Assembly (NCBI GenBank): GCA_900549555.1
Contig: UROO01000005.1
Coordinates: 1 to 43,572, forward strand
Source: an uncultured Collinsella sp.
Lineage (GTDB): Bacteria > Actinomycetota > Coriobacteriia > Coriobacteriales > Coriobacteriaceae
Length of the DNA stretch: 43,572 nt
Direction of reading: 5' to 3'
Shown here: positions 32,497-40,503 of the stretch, piece after piece
Position numbering within the stretch: position 1 is the stretch's first letter
How the letters are laid out: each line of letters opens with the position of its first letter
Made by a program: the position numbers and the translations under genes
The notes under the pieces: model-generated
What the model was told of the DNA's origin: nothing
Seen by the model: the letters and a program-made list of their open reading frames with translations, nothing else
Databases searched by the model: none

Positions 32497-35274
32497 ATGA
32501 TTCTCAACGGACCGGGGATTAGCTACACCGAGCCCGATATCGGTGCGGAGTTTGTGCCGCCGCTGCCGGAGCATCCGCGCGAGGCAATTGTCAAGCTGTG
32601 CGAGCACTGCACCAACCGTCTGCTGCATCGCGACGAGCTGCTGGGCTACGAGTACTGGTCGTTTGCCGAGGCCGCAACCGACGAGCAGGCCGAAGTGCTC
32701 TGCAAGATGAAGATGCGCCGTCCCTATACGCTGCCCGAGATGGTCAAGCTCACCGGCATGCCCGAGGCCGATATCGAGAAGATGCTCGACGACATGAGCT
32801 ACACGGGTCTGCTCGAGTACAACTGGGAAAATCCCGAGCGCGCCAAGCAGTGGGTGCTGCCCATGCTGGTACCGGGTTCCGCCGAGTTCCTCAACATGCG
32901 CGTGAGCCAGCTCGAGGAGCATCCGGTCTATGCCAAGTTCTTTGAGCAGGCGTCCAAGGGGCCGCTGTCCAAAGCCACGCCGATGGTGCCGCCCGGAGGC
33001 GCCGGTATCGGTATGCACGTCATTCCGGTCGAGAAGGCTATCGATGCTTCGAGCACCTCGGTGCCGATTGAGCATATCGAGCACTGGCTCGACAAATACG
33101 AGGGCAAGTATGCCGCCAGCACCTGCAGCTGCCGCGCGAGCCGTCGCGTGATGGGCGAGGGCTGCGCCGACGACCCCGCCGACTGGTGCATCGCCGTGGG
33201 CGATATGGCCGACTACGTGGTCGAGACCGACCGCGGCCACTATGTGACGCGCGAGGAGGTCTACGACATCTTGCGCCAGGCCGAGGACAACGGCTTTGTG
33301 CACCAGATCACCAATATCGACGGCGAGAACAAGATCTTCGCCATCTGCAACTGCAACGTCAACGTGTGCTACGCCCTGCGCACCTCGCAGCTGTTCAACA
33401 CGCCCAACCTGTCGCGCTCGGCCTATGTCGCCAAGGTCGAGAAGGACAAGTGCGTGGCCTGCGGTCGCTGCGTTGAGGTGTGCCCTGCCGGTGCCGCCAA
33501 GCTCGGCCAGAAGCTCTGCAGCAAAAAGGCCGGCGGACAGGTGCCCGAGTATCCGCGCCAGGAGCTGCCCGATGCCACCAAGTGGGACCACACCAAGTGG
33601 TCGCCCAACTACCGCAACGATAACCGTATCGAGACGCACGAGTCCGGCACCGCGCCCTGCAAGACGGCTTGCCCCGCGCACGTTGCTGTTCAGGGCTATC
33701 TGAAGCTTGCGGCACAGGGGCGCTATGACGAGGCGCTGGCGCTCATCAAGCGCGAGAACCCGCTGCCCGCTATCTGCGGCCGCGTGTGCAACCGCCGCTG
33801 CGAGGATGCCTGCACCCGCGGCCGTGTGGACGCCGCCGTGGCTATCGACGAGGTCAAGAAGTTTATCGCCCAGCGCGATCTTGATGCCACGACCCGCTAT
33901 GTCCCGCCCGTGGTGACCCCGACGCGTGCCGGCGGCTTCGATCAGAAGATCGCCATCATCGGTGCCGGCCCGGCCGGTCTGTCCTGCGCCTTCTATCTGG
34001 CCGAGAAGGGCTACAAGCCCGTCGTGTTCGAGAAGAACGAGCGCCCGGGCGGCATGCTCACCTACGGCATTCCCAGCTTTAAGCTGGAGAAGGACGTTAT
34101 CGAGGCAGAGGTCGAGATCATTCGCCTGATGGGTGCCGAGTTCCGCTATGGCGTGGAGGTCGGTCGCGATGTGACGCTCGACGAGCTGCGCGAGCAGGGC
34201 TTTAAGGCCTTCTACGTGGCTATTGGCTGCCAGGGCGGCCGCCTCGCCGGTATTCCGGGCGAGGATGCCGAGGACGTGACCGTGGCCGTCGACTTTTTGC
34301 GCGAGGTCAACAGTGGCAAGATCGACGCGCTGCCCGGCCGCACCATCGTGGTGGGCGGCGGCAACGTGGCCATCGACGTCGCGCGCAACGCCTGCCGTCT
34401 GGGTTCCGAGCACGTTGAGATGTTCTGCCTGGAGAGCGAGGCCCAGATGCCCGCCAGCGAGGAGGAGCGTCGCGAGGCCGTTGAGGACGGCGCTCACATC
34501 AGCTGCGGCTGGGGCCCCAAGGAGGTTCACCTGGACGAGGCCGGTCGTGTGTGCGGTATCACCTTCAAGCGCTGCACGCGTGTCTTTGACGACGAGGGCC
34601 GGTTTGCGCCCGAGTACGACGAGAACGATCTGCGCCGCGTCGATGCCGACCGCGTGGTCATGTCGATTGGCCAGTCCATTGTGTGGGGCGACCTGCTGGC
34701 TGGCTCCAAGGTGGAGCTCGGCCGCGGCCAGGGTGCTCTTGCCGACCCCCGGACCTATCAGACCGCTGAGCCCGACATCTTTGTGGGCGGCGACGTCTAC
34801 ACCGGTCCGAGCTTTGCCATCGACGCCATCGCCGCCGGTCACGAGGCCGCCGTGTCCATCCATCGCTTTGTGCAGCCGGGCTCCACGCTCACCATCGGCC
34901 GCAACCAGCGCCACTACACCGCTCTCGACCGCGACGATGTCGTGATCGAGAGCTACGACAACGCGAGCCGCGAGGTGGCGCATGTCGACCGCGACCGCGA
35001 GAAGGCTGCACCCTTTAGCGAGTACGTCGAGACCTTTACCGAGGAGCAGGTGCGCGCCGAGACCGCCCGCTGCCTGGGCTGCGGTGCCTCGATCGTCGAT
35101 CCCAACAAGTGCATCGGCTGCGGCCTGTGCACCACCAAGTGCGCGTTCGACGCCATCCATCTGGATCGCGACCGCCCCGAGTGCTCCACGATGGTCAAAT
35201 ACGAGCAAAAGCTCCCAAGCCTCGGCAAGTATGCTTTGAAACGCGCAATCAAAATCAAATTTGGGAAGAAGTAA
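32497..35274 (+). CDS. Multidomain FeS flavoprotein oxidoreductase (GltD/NfnB-like core)
   Basis: A 925-aa cytosolic protein. Residues 1-120 include a winged-helix-like segment (YTLPEMVKLTGMPEADIEKMLDDMSYTGLL). A cysteine motif CSCR follows near 210, and one ferredoxin CVACGRCVEVCP near 319. The GltD-type FeS N-domain lies at about 388-440 (CKTACPAH ... CGRVCNRRCEDAC). FAD binding is at GAGPAGLSCAFYLAEKGY near 489, NAD(P) binding at GGGNVAIDVARNA near 620, and a C-terminal cysteine cluster CLGCGA ... CIGCGLCTTKC near 859. It probably moves electrons between NAD(P)H, flavin and ferredoxin. The substrate is unknown. ATG 32497 follows AGAGAAGGG. Likely TetR-controlled. Confidence 0.88.
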   Translation: MILNGPGISYTEPDIGAEFVPPLPEHPREAIVKLCEHCTNRLLHRDELLGYEYWSFAEAATDEQAEVLCKMKMRRPYTLPEMVKLTGMPEADIEKMLDDMSYTGLLEYNWENPERAKQWVLPMLVPGSAEFLNMRVSQLEEHPVYAKFFEQASKGPLSKATPMVPPGGAGIGMHVIPVEKAIDASSTSVPIEHIEHWLDKYEGKYAASTCSCRASRRVMGEGCADDPADWCIAVGDMADYVVETDRGHYVTREEVYDILRQAEDNGFVHQITNIDGENKIFAICNCNVNVCYALRTSQLFNTPNLSRSAYVAKVEKDKCVACGRCVEVCPAGAAKLGQKLCSKKAGGQVPEYPRQELPDATKWDHTKWSPNYRNDNRIETHESGTAPCKTACPAHVAVQGYLKLAAQGRYDEALALIKRENPLPAICGRVCNRRCEDACTRGRVDAAVAIDEVKKFIAQRDLDATTRYVPPVVTPTRAGGFDQKIAIIGAGPAGLSCAFYLAEKGYKPVVFEKNERPGGMLTYGIPSFKLEKDVIEAEVEIIRLMGAEFRYGVEVGRDVTLDELREQGFKAFYVAIGCQGGRLAGIPGEDAEDVTVAVDFLREVNSGKIDALPGRTIVVGGGNVAIDVARNACRLGSEHVEMFCLESEAQMPASEEERREAVEDGAHISCGWGPKEVHLDEAGRVCGITFKRCTRVFDDEGRFAPEYDENDLRRVDADRVVMSIGQSIVWGDLLAGSKVELGRGQGALADPRTYQTAEPDIFVGGDVYTGPSFAIDAIAAGHEAAVSIHRFVQPGSTLTIGRNQRHYTALDRDDVVIESYDNASREVAHVDRDREKAAPFSEYVETFTEEQVRAETARCLGCGASIVDPNKCIGCGLCTTKCAFDAIHLDRDRPECSTMVKYEQKLPSLGKYALKRAIKIKFGKK

Positions 35275-35292
35275 GAGACCTAACAAGTAAGC

Positions 35293-35456
35293 GAACGGCG
35301 CAGAGGGCGGTTGGACAGCGAGCGGGTCCCAGGCGTGGCGAGGTGCCTTGAAAGAGGAGGGCATAGGGCTTTTGCCCATGCCCGACGATTGAAAGGCAGA
35401 TCGCCCGTCTGGGACCCGCGCAGCGTCAAGCCGACCGCCGTTCGGTAGAACGGCGG
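35293..35456 (+). ncRNA. Candidate structured leader RNA upstream of hypA
   Basis: Nested complementary segments: GGCGGTTGG 35306-35314 with 35431-35439 (one wobble); GCGGGTCCCAG 35322-35332 with CTGGGACCCGC 35409-35419 (11 bp perfect); GGCGA 35337-35341 with TCGCC 35401-35405; TGCCTT 35344-35349 with AAGGCA 35393-35398; and an apical hairpin 35359-35383 (GGGCAT, GGGC, TTTT loop). CCGCCGTTC (35435-35443) can pair with GAACGGCGG (35448-35456) or with GAACGGCG (35293-35300), an either/or choice just before the hypA RBS. I do not recognise a known riboswitch class. Confidence 0.6.
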
Positions 35457-35466
35457 AAGGAAATAA

Positions 35467-35895
35467 ATGCACGAGCTCGGAATCGTCTATCACATCACTC
35501 GCGATGTCGAGAACGTGGCGCGCGCCAATGGCGTGCGTCGCGTTTCGAGCGTCACGCTGCTGCTGGGCGAGGTCTCGGGCGTCGTTCCCGACTTGCTGCT
35601 CGACGCTTGGCGCTGGGCGGCAGATAAAAAGCCTATCACGCTGGGCGCGGAGCTTATTGTGGAGCCCGTCGAGGCCGTGACGCATTGCGCGGCATGCGGT
35701 CGCGACTACGCGACGGTCGAGCACGGCAAGACCTGCCCCCATTGCGGTAGCGGCGAAACATACCTGCTGCAGGGCCAGGAGGTCATGATCAAGCAGATCG
35801 AGACCCCCGACGAGGAACCGGCAGACGCTGCCCCCGACGGCCCTTCCGACGTCCTCGACGCCGTCGATGCCGCTCACCCCCTCCACATCGTCTAG
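35467..35895 (+). CDS. hypA: HypA, hydrogenase nickel-insertion protein
   Basis: A 142-aa metallochaperone that delivers nickel to [NiFe] hydrogenase with HypB. The N-terminal MHELGI provides the nickel-binding His2. The zinc site is C74/C77 and C90/C93 (CAACG ... CPHCG). The last about 28 residues are an acidic, proline-rich extension beyond the usual ~115 aa. The ATG at 35467 follows GGAAGGA. It is preceded by the structured leader and followed by repeat R3. hypF and nikR lie about 35 kb away. Confidence 0.96.
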   Translation: MHELGIVYHITRDVENVARANGVRRVSSVTLLLGEVSGVVPDLLLDAWRWAADKKPITLGAELIVEPVEAVTHCAACGRDYATVEHGKTCPHCGSGETYLLQGQEVMIKQIETPDEEPADAAPDGPSDVLDAVDAAHPLHIV

Positions 35896-35906
35896 GATTC
35901 CCTATA

Positions 35907-35978
35907 AGTTGCGGTGAAATAGTTCCTAAATCCAGCCTTCTGGCTCTTAAGCAAGAACTATTCCCCCGCAACTTTTTT
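35907..35978 (+). terminator. 67-bp palindromic repeat, copy R3, acting as hypA terminator
   Basis: Same family as R1/R4 (35907-35973), 11 nt after the hypA stop. The 3' arm has three mismatches to the 5' arm. The last T joins a TTTTTT run (35973-35978), making this copy a good intrinsic terminator. Confidence 0.88.
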
Positions 35979-36301
35979 GAGCGGTTTCGTAGATCATAAG
36001 TCGCGCAAATAGTCAAGTCATACCTGTTTGAACAATGTAGCGGCAGTACAAGCGCATTCGCGCTTGCCTAAAATCGATATTAATGAACAGTCTGCTTGTA
36101 TCTGTAAAATGCGTGGCTTGATGAGCGACGCCTTGGCGGGTAATGATTCAAAAAGCAGTAACGTAATCAACTTGTAACAAACTTAGACGTTTAAACAAAT
36201 AATGCAACCTTTAACGAATTTAACTATAATTCCACAAACCAAACAGGTATACTCCTTTCATGTCGTGTAGGAATTAACGTAGACAAAAAGGAGGTTATGT
36301 G
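35979..36301 (+). promoter_or_regulatory. Upstream region of the mannose PTS operon
   Basis: A 323-bp AT-rich spacer without ORFs. It contains a 7-bp hairpin CAAGCGC-ATTC-GCGCTTG (36049-36066), the 8-mer GTTTAAAC near 36190, a perfect -10 TATAAT (36225-36230) lacking a good -35, and a second -10-like TATACT (36248-36253). The missing -35 suggests an activator. No sigma-54 -24/-12 element is visible. Confidence 0.55.
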
Positions 36302-37291
36302 ATGGTAAGTATTGTTCTTGCTAGCCACGGGGACTTGGCAGCTGGAATCAAGCAGACGGGCTCGATGGTCTTTGGCGATCAGCCGTCTGTGGCCGTGGTC
36401 TCGCTCGAGCCGAGCATGGGCCCCGACGACTTCCGTGCTAAGGTCGAGGAAGCAATCGCTTCCTTCGAGGACCAGGAGCAGGTGCTCTTCCTCGTTGATC
36501 TGTGGGGCGGCACGCCGTTCAACCAGATTAGCGGGCTCATCGAGGGCCATGATTCCTGGGCTATCGTCACCGGTGTCAACCTGCCTATGCTCATCGAGGC
36601 ATATTCGCAGCGTTTTGATGCAAAGAACACTGCACATGCGATCGCAAAACATCTCGTGACTGAGGCAAAGGCTGGCGTGCGCGTCAAGCCCGAGTCTCTG
36701 GAGCCCGAGGAGAAGAAGCCGACTGTGGCTGCCGCTGCTCCTGCAGGCGCCATCCCTCCGGGAACGGTCATCGGCGACGGGCACATCAAGATCGCCCACG
36801 TCCGTATCGACACCCGTCTGCTGCATGGTCAGGTGGCCACCACGTGGACCAAGCAGATCAACCCCAACCGCATCATCGTGGTTTCCGACGGCGTTGCTCA
36901 CGACGAGCTCCGCAAGACCATGATCGAGCAGGCTGCCCCTCCGGGAGTCCATGCCAACGTCGTGCCCATCAAGAAGATGGCCGAGGTCGTCAAGGACACG
37001 CGTTTTGGTGACACCAAGGCCATGCTGCTCTTCGAGAACCCGCAGGATCTGCTCAAGGCCATCGAGGCCGGCGTCGACATCAAGGAAGTCAACATCGGTT
37101 CCATGGCTCACTCCAAGGGCAAGGTCGTCGTCACCAACGCCGTCGCTATGGGCGATGACGACGTTAAGACCCTCGAGGCCCTCAAGGCCAAGGGCGTCAA
37201 GTTCGAGGTCCGCAAGGTTCCTTCGGATGCCTCCGAGGATCTCGACGCCATGTTGAAGAAAGCTAAGGCCGAACTGGCCGCTCAAGCATAG
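36302..37291 (+). CDS. manX: PTS mannose/fructose/sorbose-family EIIAB
   Basis: A 329-aa cytoplasmic phosphotransfer protein. The IIA domain (1-125) has phospho-His H9 in SIVLASHGDL and VDLWGGTPFNQ; a Pro/Ala-rich linker (about 130-158) leads to the IIB domain (160-329) with the phospho-His H175 in VRIDTRLLHGQVATTW. ATG 36302 has AGGAGG upstream at 7 nt. It is first in the operon with EIIC and EIID. Sugar specificity (mannose, glucose, fructose or amino sugars) cannot be read from the sequence. Confidence 0.95.
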   Translation: MVSIVLASHGDLAAGIKQTGSMVFGDQPSVAVVSLEPSMGPDDFRAKVEEAIASFEDQEQVLFLVDLWGGTPFNQISGLIEGHDSWAIVTGVNLPMLIEAYSQRFDAKNTAHAIAKHLVTEAKAGVRVKPESLEPEEKKPTVAAAAPAGAIPPGTVIGDGHIKIAHVRIDTRLLHGQVATTWTKQINPNRIIVVSDGVAHDELRKTMIEQAAPPGVHANVVPIKKMAEVVKDTRFGDTKAMLLFENPQDLLKAIEAGVDIKEVNIGSMAHSKGKVVVTNAVAMGDDDVKTLEALKAKGVKFEVRKVPSDASEDLDAMLKKAKAELAAQA

Positions 37292-37309
37292 TAAAGGAGG
37301 GTCCGATAC

Positions 37310-38128
37310 ATGTCTGCAATCACTATTCTGCTTGTTGCGATTGTCGCGTTGCTTGCCGGTATGGAAGGCATTCTGGATGAGTTCCAGTTCCATCAGCCGC
37401 TCGTGGCATGCACGCTTATCGGTCTCGTAACCGGTCACCTTCAGGAGGGCATCCTCCTGGGCGGTTCGCTCCAGATGATGGCCCTTGGCTGGGCTAACGT
37501 CGGCGCCGCCGTCGCGCCTGACGCCGCTCTGGCCTCGGTCGCTTCTTCGATCATCATGGTGCTCGCCCTCAACGGCGGCGCCACTGATTCGGCCAAGGCC
37601 GTTACCGCGGCCATCGCCGTCGCCGTCCCGCTGTCGGTCGCTGGTCTGTTCCTGACCATGATCTGCCGTACCATTGCTACCGCTATCGCTCACGCCATGG
37701 ACGGTTGCGCCGAGAAGGGCGACTTCTCCGGCATCGAGCGCTGGCAGTACGCTGCCATCCTCATGCAGGGCCTTCGTATCGCCATCCCGGCAGTACTTCT
37801 GTGCGTCATCCCGGCCGAGGCTGTTACCAACGCGCTTAACGCTATGCCCGACTGGCTGTCCGGCGGCATGGCCGTCGGCGGCGGCATGGTCGCTTCCGTC
37901 GGTTACGCCATGGTCATCAACATGATGGCCACCAAGGAGACCTGGCCGTTCTTTATCCTCGGCTTTGTCCTTGCTGCCATCCCTCAGCTCACGCTGATCG
38001 CCCTTGGCCTCATCGGCATCTCCCTTGCCCTCATCTACCTTGGCCTTAAGGATCTGGCCAAGCAGGGTGGCGGCATGGGCGGTGGCTCCGGCGACCCGCT
38101 CGGCGACATTCTGAACGATTACGAGTAG
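37310..38128 (+). CDS. manY: PTS mannose-family EIIC permease
   Basis: A 272-aa membrane subunit of the sugar channel. It starts MSAITILLVAIVALLAGMEGILDEFQFHQPLVACTLIG-type sequence and contains LLGGSLQMMALGWANVGAAVAPDAA, the hallmark of the ManY family, followed by several hydrophobic helices. The ATG at 37310 follows AAAGGAGGG. The EIID gene starts 16 nt after its stop. Confidence 0.96.
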   Translation: MSAITILLVAIVALLAGMEGILDEFQFHQPLVACTLIGLVTGHLQEGILLGGSLQMMALGWANVGAAVAPDAALASVASSIIMVLALNGGATDSAKAVTAAIAVAVPLSVAGLFLTMICRTIATAIAHAMDGCAEKGDFSGIERWQYAAILMQGLRIAIPAVLLCVIPAEAVTNALNAMPDWLSGGMAVGGGMVASVGYAMVINMMATKETWPFFILGFVLAAIPQLTLIALGLIGISLALIYLGLKDLAKQGGGMGGGSGDPLGDILNDYE

Positions 38129-38144
38129 GAGGGGAGTGATACAT

Positions 38145-39065
38145 ATGGCAGAGAACAAGATTCAGCTCACCAAGGCTGACCGTAAGAAGGTTTGCTTCCG
38201 TCATCAGTTCCTTCAGGGCTCGTGGAACTACGAGCGTATGCAGAACGGCGGCTGGTGCTTCGCAATGATCCCTGCGATCAAGAAGCTCTACACCAGCAAG
38301 GATGACCAGATTGCCGCTCTTAAGCGCCACCTGGAGTTCTATAACACCCACCCCTATGTTTCCGCCCCCGTCATTGGCGTTACCCTCGCCCTCGAGGAGG
38401 AGCGCGCCAACGGTGCTCCGATCGATGACGTCGCCATCCAGGGCGTCAAGGTCGGTATGATGGGCCCGCTCGCCGGCGTCGGTGACCCCGTCTTCTGGTT
38501 CACCCTTCGCCCGATTCTGGGCGCTCTGGGCGCTTCCCTGGCCATGTCCGGCAGCATCGTCGGTCCGCTGCTGTTCTTCTTCGCGTGGAACATCATCCGT
38601 TACGCTTTCCTGTGGTACACACAGGAGTTTGGCTACAAGGTCGGCTCCTCTATCGCCAAGGACCTCTCCGGCGGTCTGATGGGCAAGGTCACCGAGGGCG
38701 CTTCCATCCTGGGTATGTTCATCATCGGCGCCCTGGTCGAGCGCTGGGTGTCCATTTCCTTCACCCCGATCGTCTCCACGGTCAAGCAGTCTGCTGGCGC
38801 CTTTATCGACTGGGCTAGCCTGCCCTCCGGTTCCGAGGGTATCAAGGAAGCGCTGACGATGTACAACTCCGTCGGTGCTACCGCCCTTGATCAGATGAAG
38901 GTCACCACGCTCCAGGGTAACCTCGATCAGCTTATCCCCGGCCTTGCCGCCGTGTGCCTGACCCTGCTGGTCTGCAAGCTCCTCAAGAAGAAGGTTAGCC
39001 CGATCGTCATCATCCTGGCTCTCTTCGCCGTCGGCATCATCGGTCGCTTCTGCGGCTTCATGTAA
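38145..39065 (+). CDS. manZ: PTS mannose-family EIID component
   Basis: A 306-aa membrane subunit that pairs with EIIC. Family motifs are FLQGSWNYERMQNGGWCFAMIPAIKKLY, FYNTHPYVSAPVIGVTLALEEERA and VKVGMMGPLAGVGDPVFWFTLRPILGALGASLA. The C-terminus holds hydrophobic helices. I chose ATG 38145 with GGAGGGGAG upstream, not the GTG at 38136, which lies at the end of that RBS. A hairpin follows at 39122. Confidence 0.96.
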   Translation: MAENKIQLTKADRKKVCFRHQFLQGSWNYERMQNGGWCFAMIPAIKKLYTSKDDQIAALKRHLEFYNTHPYVSAPVIGVTLALEEERANGAPIDDVAIQGVKVGMMGPLAGVGDPVFWFTLRPILGALGASLAMSGSIVGPLLFFFAWNIIRYAFLWYTQEFGYKVGSSIAKDLSGGLMGKVTEGASILGMFIIGALVERWVSISFTPIVSTVKQSAGAFIDWASLPSGSEGIKEALTMYNSVGATALDQMKVTTLQGNLDQLIPGLAAVCLTLLVCKLLKKKVSPIVIILALFAVGIIGRFCGFM

Positions 39066-39121
39066 GCACGCTTCGGCTTAAGACCGAGAGTTGCTAGGTA
39101 AGGGCTTTTGAGCCATTGAAA

Positions 39122-39165
39122 CGGACCGCACCCGGTGGGTACACTGGATGCGGTCCGATTGTTTT
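39122..39165 (+). terminator. Partial terminator between EIID and the DUF956 gene
   Basis: A 9-bp stem CGGACCGCA (39122-39130) with TGCGGTCCG (39149-39157), an inner CCGGTG/CACTGG extension, then ATTGTTTT. It ends about 20 nt before the next start codon, so it may attenuate read-through. Confidence 0.75.
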
Positions 39166-39185
39166 AATTGGAGGGCGAGGCGCGT

Positions 39186-39584
39186 ATGGCGCAATCTCAG
39201 AACAGCACGGTCGATCTGGCAACGCCGGCAACCTGCCTGATGGGGCTTACCAGCCACGGTAACGTGATGGTGGGCAATAAGGCGTTCGAGTACTATAACG
39301 AGCGCAATCCCGAGGATTATATTCAAATCCCGTGGGACGAGGTCGACTATATTGCCGCCGAGGTTTTGCGCGGCACCAAGAAGATTACGCGTTTTGCCAT
39401 CTTCACCAAGGACAACGGTCACTTTACGTTTTCCACGCGCGACGACAAAGAGACGCTTCGTGCGGTCCGCAAGTACGTTGACGAGGATAAACTCGTGCGT
39501 TCGCCCGACTTTATCGATGTGACGGCCAAGGGCGCCAAGAGCATCCCCTCCGTTATCAAAAACCTCTTCCACAAAGGCAACTAA
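39186..39584 (+). CDS. DUF956 (ManO-type) protein linked to mannose PTS
   Basis: A 132-aa cytosolic protein. The sequence TCLMGLTSHGNVMVGNKAFEYYNERNPEDYIQIPWDEVDYIAAEV ... FAIFTKDNGHFTFSTRDDKETLRAVRKYV matches the DUF956 family often encoded after manXYZ operons and named ManO. Its biochemical role is not established. ATG 39186 has GGAGGGCGAGG upstream; a TTG at 39168 lies before this site. Followed by repeat R4. Confidence 0.88.
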   Translation: MAQSQNSTVDLATPATCLMGLTSHGNVMVGNKAFEYYNERNPEDYIQIPWDEVDYIAAEVLRGTKKITRFAIFTKDNGHFTFSTRDDKETLRAVRKYVDEDKLVRSPDFIDVTAKGAKSIPSVIKNLFHKGN

Positions 39585-39593
39585 CTCCTCATA

Positions 39594-39660
39594 AGTTGCG
39601 GTGAAATAGTTCCTAAATACGGCTTTAGATGCTTCAGACAGGAACTATTCCACCGCAACT
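39594..39660. repeat. 67-bp palindromic repeat, copy R4
   Basis: Starts 9 nt after the DUF956 stop. Outer arms are near-identical to R1; the loop differs. It lies between the PTS operon and tRNA-Arg. Confidence 0.92.
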
Positions 39661-39719
39661 TCGAAGTCTAGTCATGCGACGTATAGCGATGCAGTAAATC
39701 TGCTACACTAGTACAACAT

Positions 39720-39795
39720 GCCTCCGTAGCTCAGGGGATAGAGCACCGCTCTCCTAAAGCGGGTGTCGACGGTTCGAATCCGCCCGGGGGCACCA
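39720..39795 (+). tRNA. tRNA-Arg (anticodon CCU)
   Basis: A 76-nt cloverleaf with encoded CCA. The acceptor stem GCCTCCG pairs with CGGGGGC. The anticodon stem CCGCT/AGCGG encloses loop CTCCTAA, giving anticodon CCU, which reads AGG. The T arm contains GGTTCGAATCC. Its 3' side borders the mobile element, so it is the probable integration site. Confidence 0.97.
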
Positions 39796-39804
39796 GGAAA
39801 ATCG

Positions 39805-39837
39805 CAGGTCAGACGGTATAAATCGTCTGACCTGTTT
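39805..39837 (+). terminator. tRNA terminator
   Basis: A perfect 11-bp stem CAGGTCAGACG (39805-39815) with 39824-39834, then TTT. Confidence 0.85.
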
Positions 39838-39854
39838 CTGTATGGATAGGGGTT

Positions 39855-39930
39855 AAACTCCCCTGAGGGGTGAAAAAGGGGTGAAAGTTCATTCTATGGG
39901 TGAAAACATCGCGACTTCATATTTCACCTC
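39855..39930. repeat. GGGTGAAA direct repeats next to the tRNA
   Basis: Three copies of GGGTGAAA (39866-39900 region) and one inverted TTTCACC near 39922. The pattern and place, just inside a presumed tRNA-inserted element, resemble arm-type integrase sites. No integrase gene is present in the window. Confidence 0.5.
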
Positions 39931-39950
39931 AGAGTTCCAACCTCAGGGCC

Positions 39951-40020
39951 GGTTTTCAACTCTTTCCACAGCCTACGGGTTGGATGTGGGACCCTCCGGC
40001 TATGGAAAGCGTTGAAAACC
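39951..40020. repeat. 70-bp imperfect palindrome inside the mobile element
   Basis: 23-bp arms GGTTTTCAACTCTTTCCA... (39951-39973) and complement (39998-40020) with two mismatches and a 24-nt loop containing GGG/CCC. It lies between the tRNA and the XRE gene. A replication, transfer or excision site is possible; nothing in the sequence decides. Confidence 0.8.
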
Positions 40021-40153
40021 TAGGTTGTCGTTGCCGTAGGGCGAGCCAGTTTCCGGCAGCCTTTGATATCTTTTGATTGCTATTGAAGCCCCGTTGGACA
40101 TTAGACGACGTTGGAAGTCTGTTCTTTCGTTCTAATTCGATTTGCACTCTGTC

Positions 40154-40385
40154 TTATTTGACAAAGAGGTCAGAGTTGAAGAACTCCTTCAGGGAAACGC
40201 CGAGGCCCCCTCGCTATGCGGTCGATATTCTCAATAGACACGTTTCGCTTGCCCGTCTCGACTTCGGCGAAATAGGTGCGGGACATCTCGATGGAATATG
40301 CGAAGGCCTCTTGACTCATGCCAAGCTCAGCCCTCAATTCTTTAATGCGAAGCCCCACGCGCATCTTGGGGTCAAGCTCAGTCAT
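40154..40385 (-). pseudogene. XRE-family regulator with +1 frameshift
   Basis: A small Cro/CI-type HTH protein: LRIKELRAELGMSQEAFAYSIEMSRTYFAEVETGKRNVSIENIDRIARG. At the five-base run 40206-40210 (G5 on the coding strand) the frame shifts, and the straight reading ends in PRRFPEGVLQL and a stop at 40170. Removing one G restores the typical ending GLGVSLKEFFNSDLFVK with a stop at 40154. It may be a mutation, a sequencing/assembly error, or slippage. ATG 40385 follows AGGAGG. A good promoter lies upstream. Confidence 0.85.
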
Positions 40386-40425
40386 CGGCACCTCCTATCC
40401 ATCGGTGTCAATGATTCAAGCCAAC

Positions 40426-40456
40426 CCTATATAAGTCACACCTATATAAGTGACAA
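40426..40456 (-). promoter_or_regulatory. Promoter and repeat operator of the XRE gene
   Basis: On the minus strand, TTGTCA (40451-40456), 17-nt spacer, TATATA (40428-40433). Two direct repeats CCTATATAAGT (40426-40436 and 40441-40451), 15 bp apart, overlap both boxes and suggest autoregulation. A plus-strand -10-like TACAAT is at 40464-40469. Confidence 0.7.
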
Positions 40457-40503
40457 TTTGAAATACAATGCAAATACTGAAGTATCGCAATCAGGAAGGA
40501 GCC

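Noticed and set aside
35293..35456. T-box or cobalamin riboswitch
   Set aside because: I looked for the T-box GGGTGG-ACCGCG element and for the cobalamin-box GCCACTG; neither is present.
32323..35886. An 1187-residue open frame on the minus strand across the flavoprotein and hypA genes
   Set aside because: It runs antisense through two well-supported genes and the structured leader; no family motifs.
36200..36260. Sigma-54 promoter for the mannose PTS
   Set aside because: No GG/GC -24/-12 element is visible; a TATAAT -10 is present.
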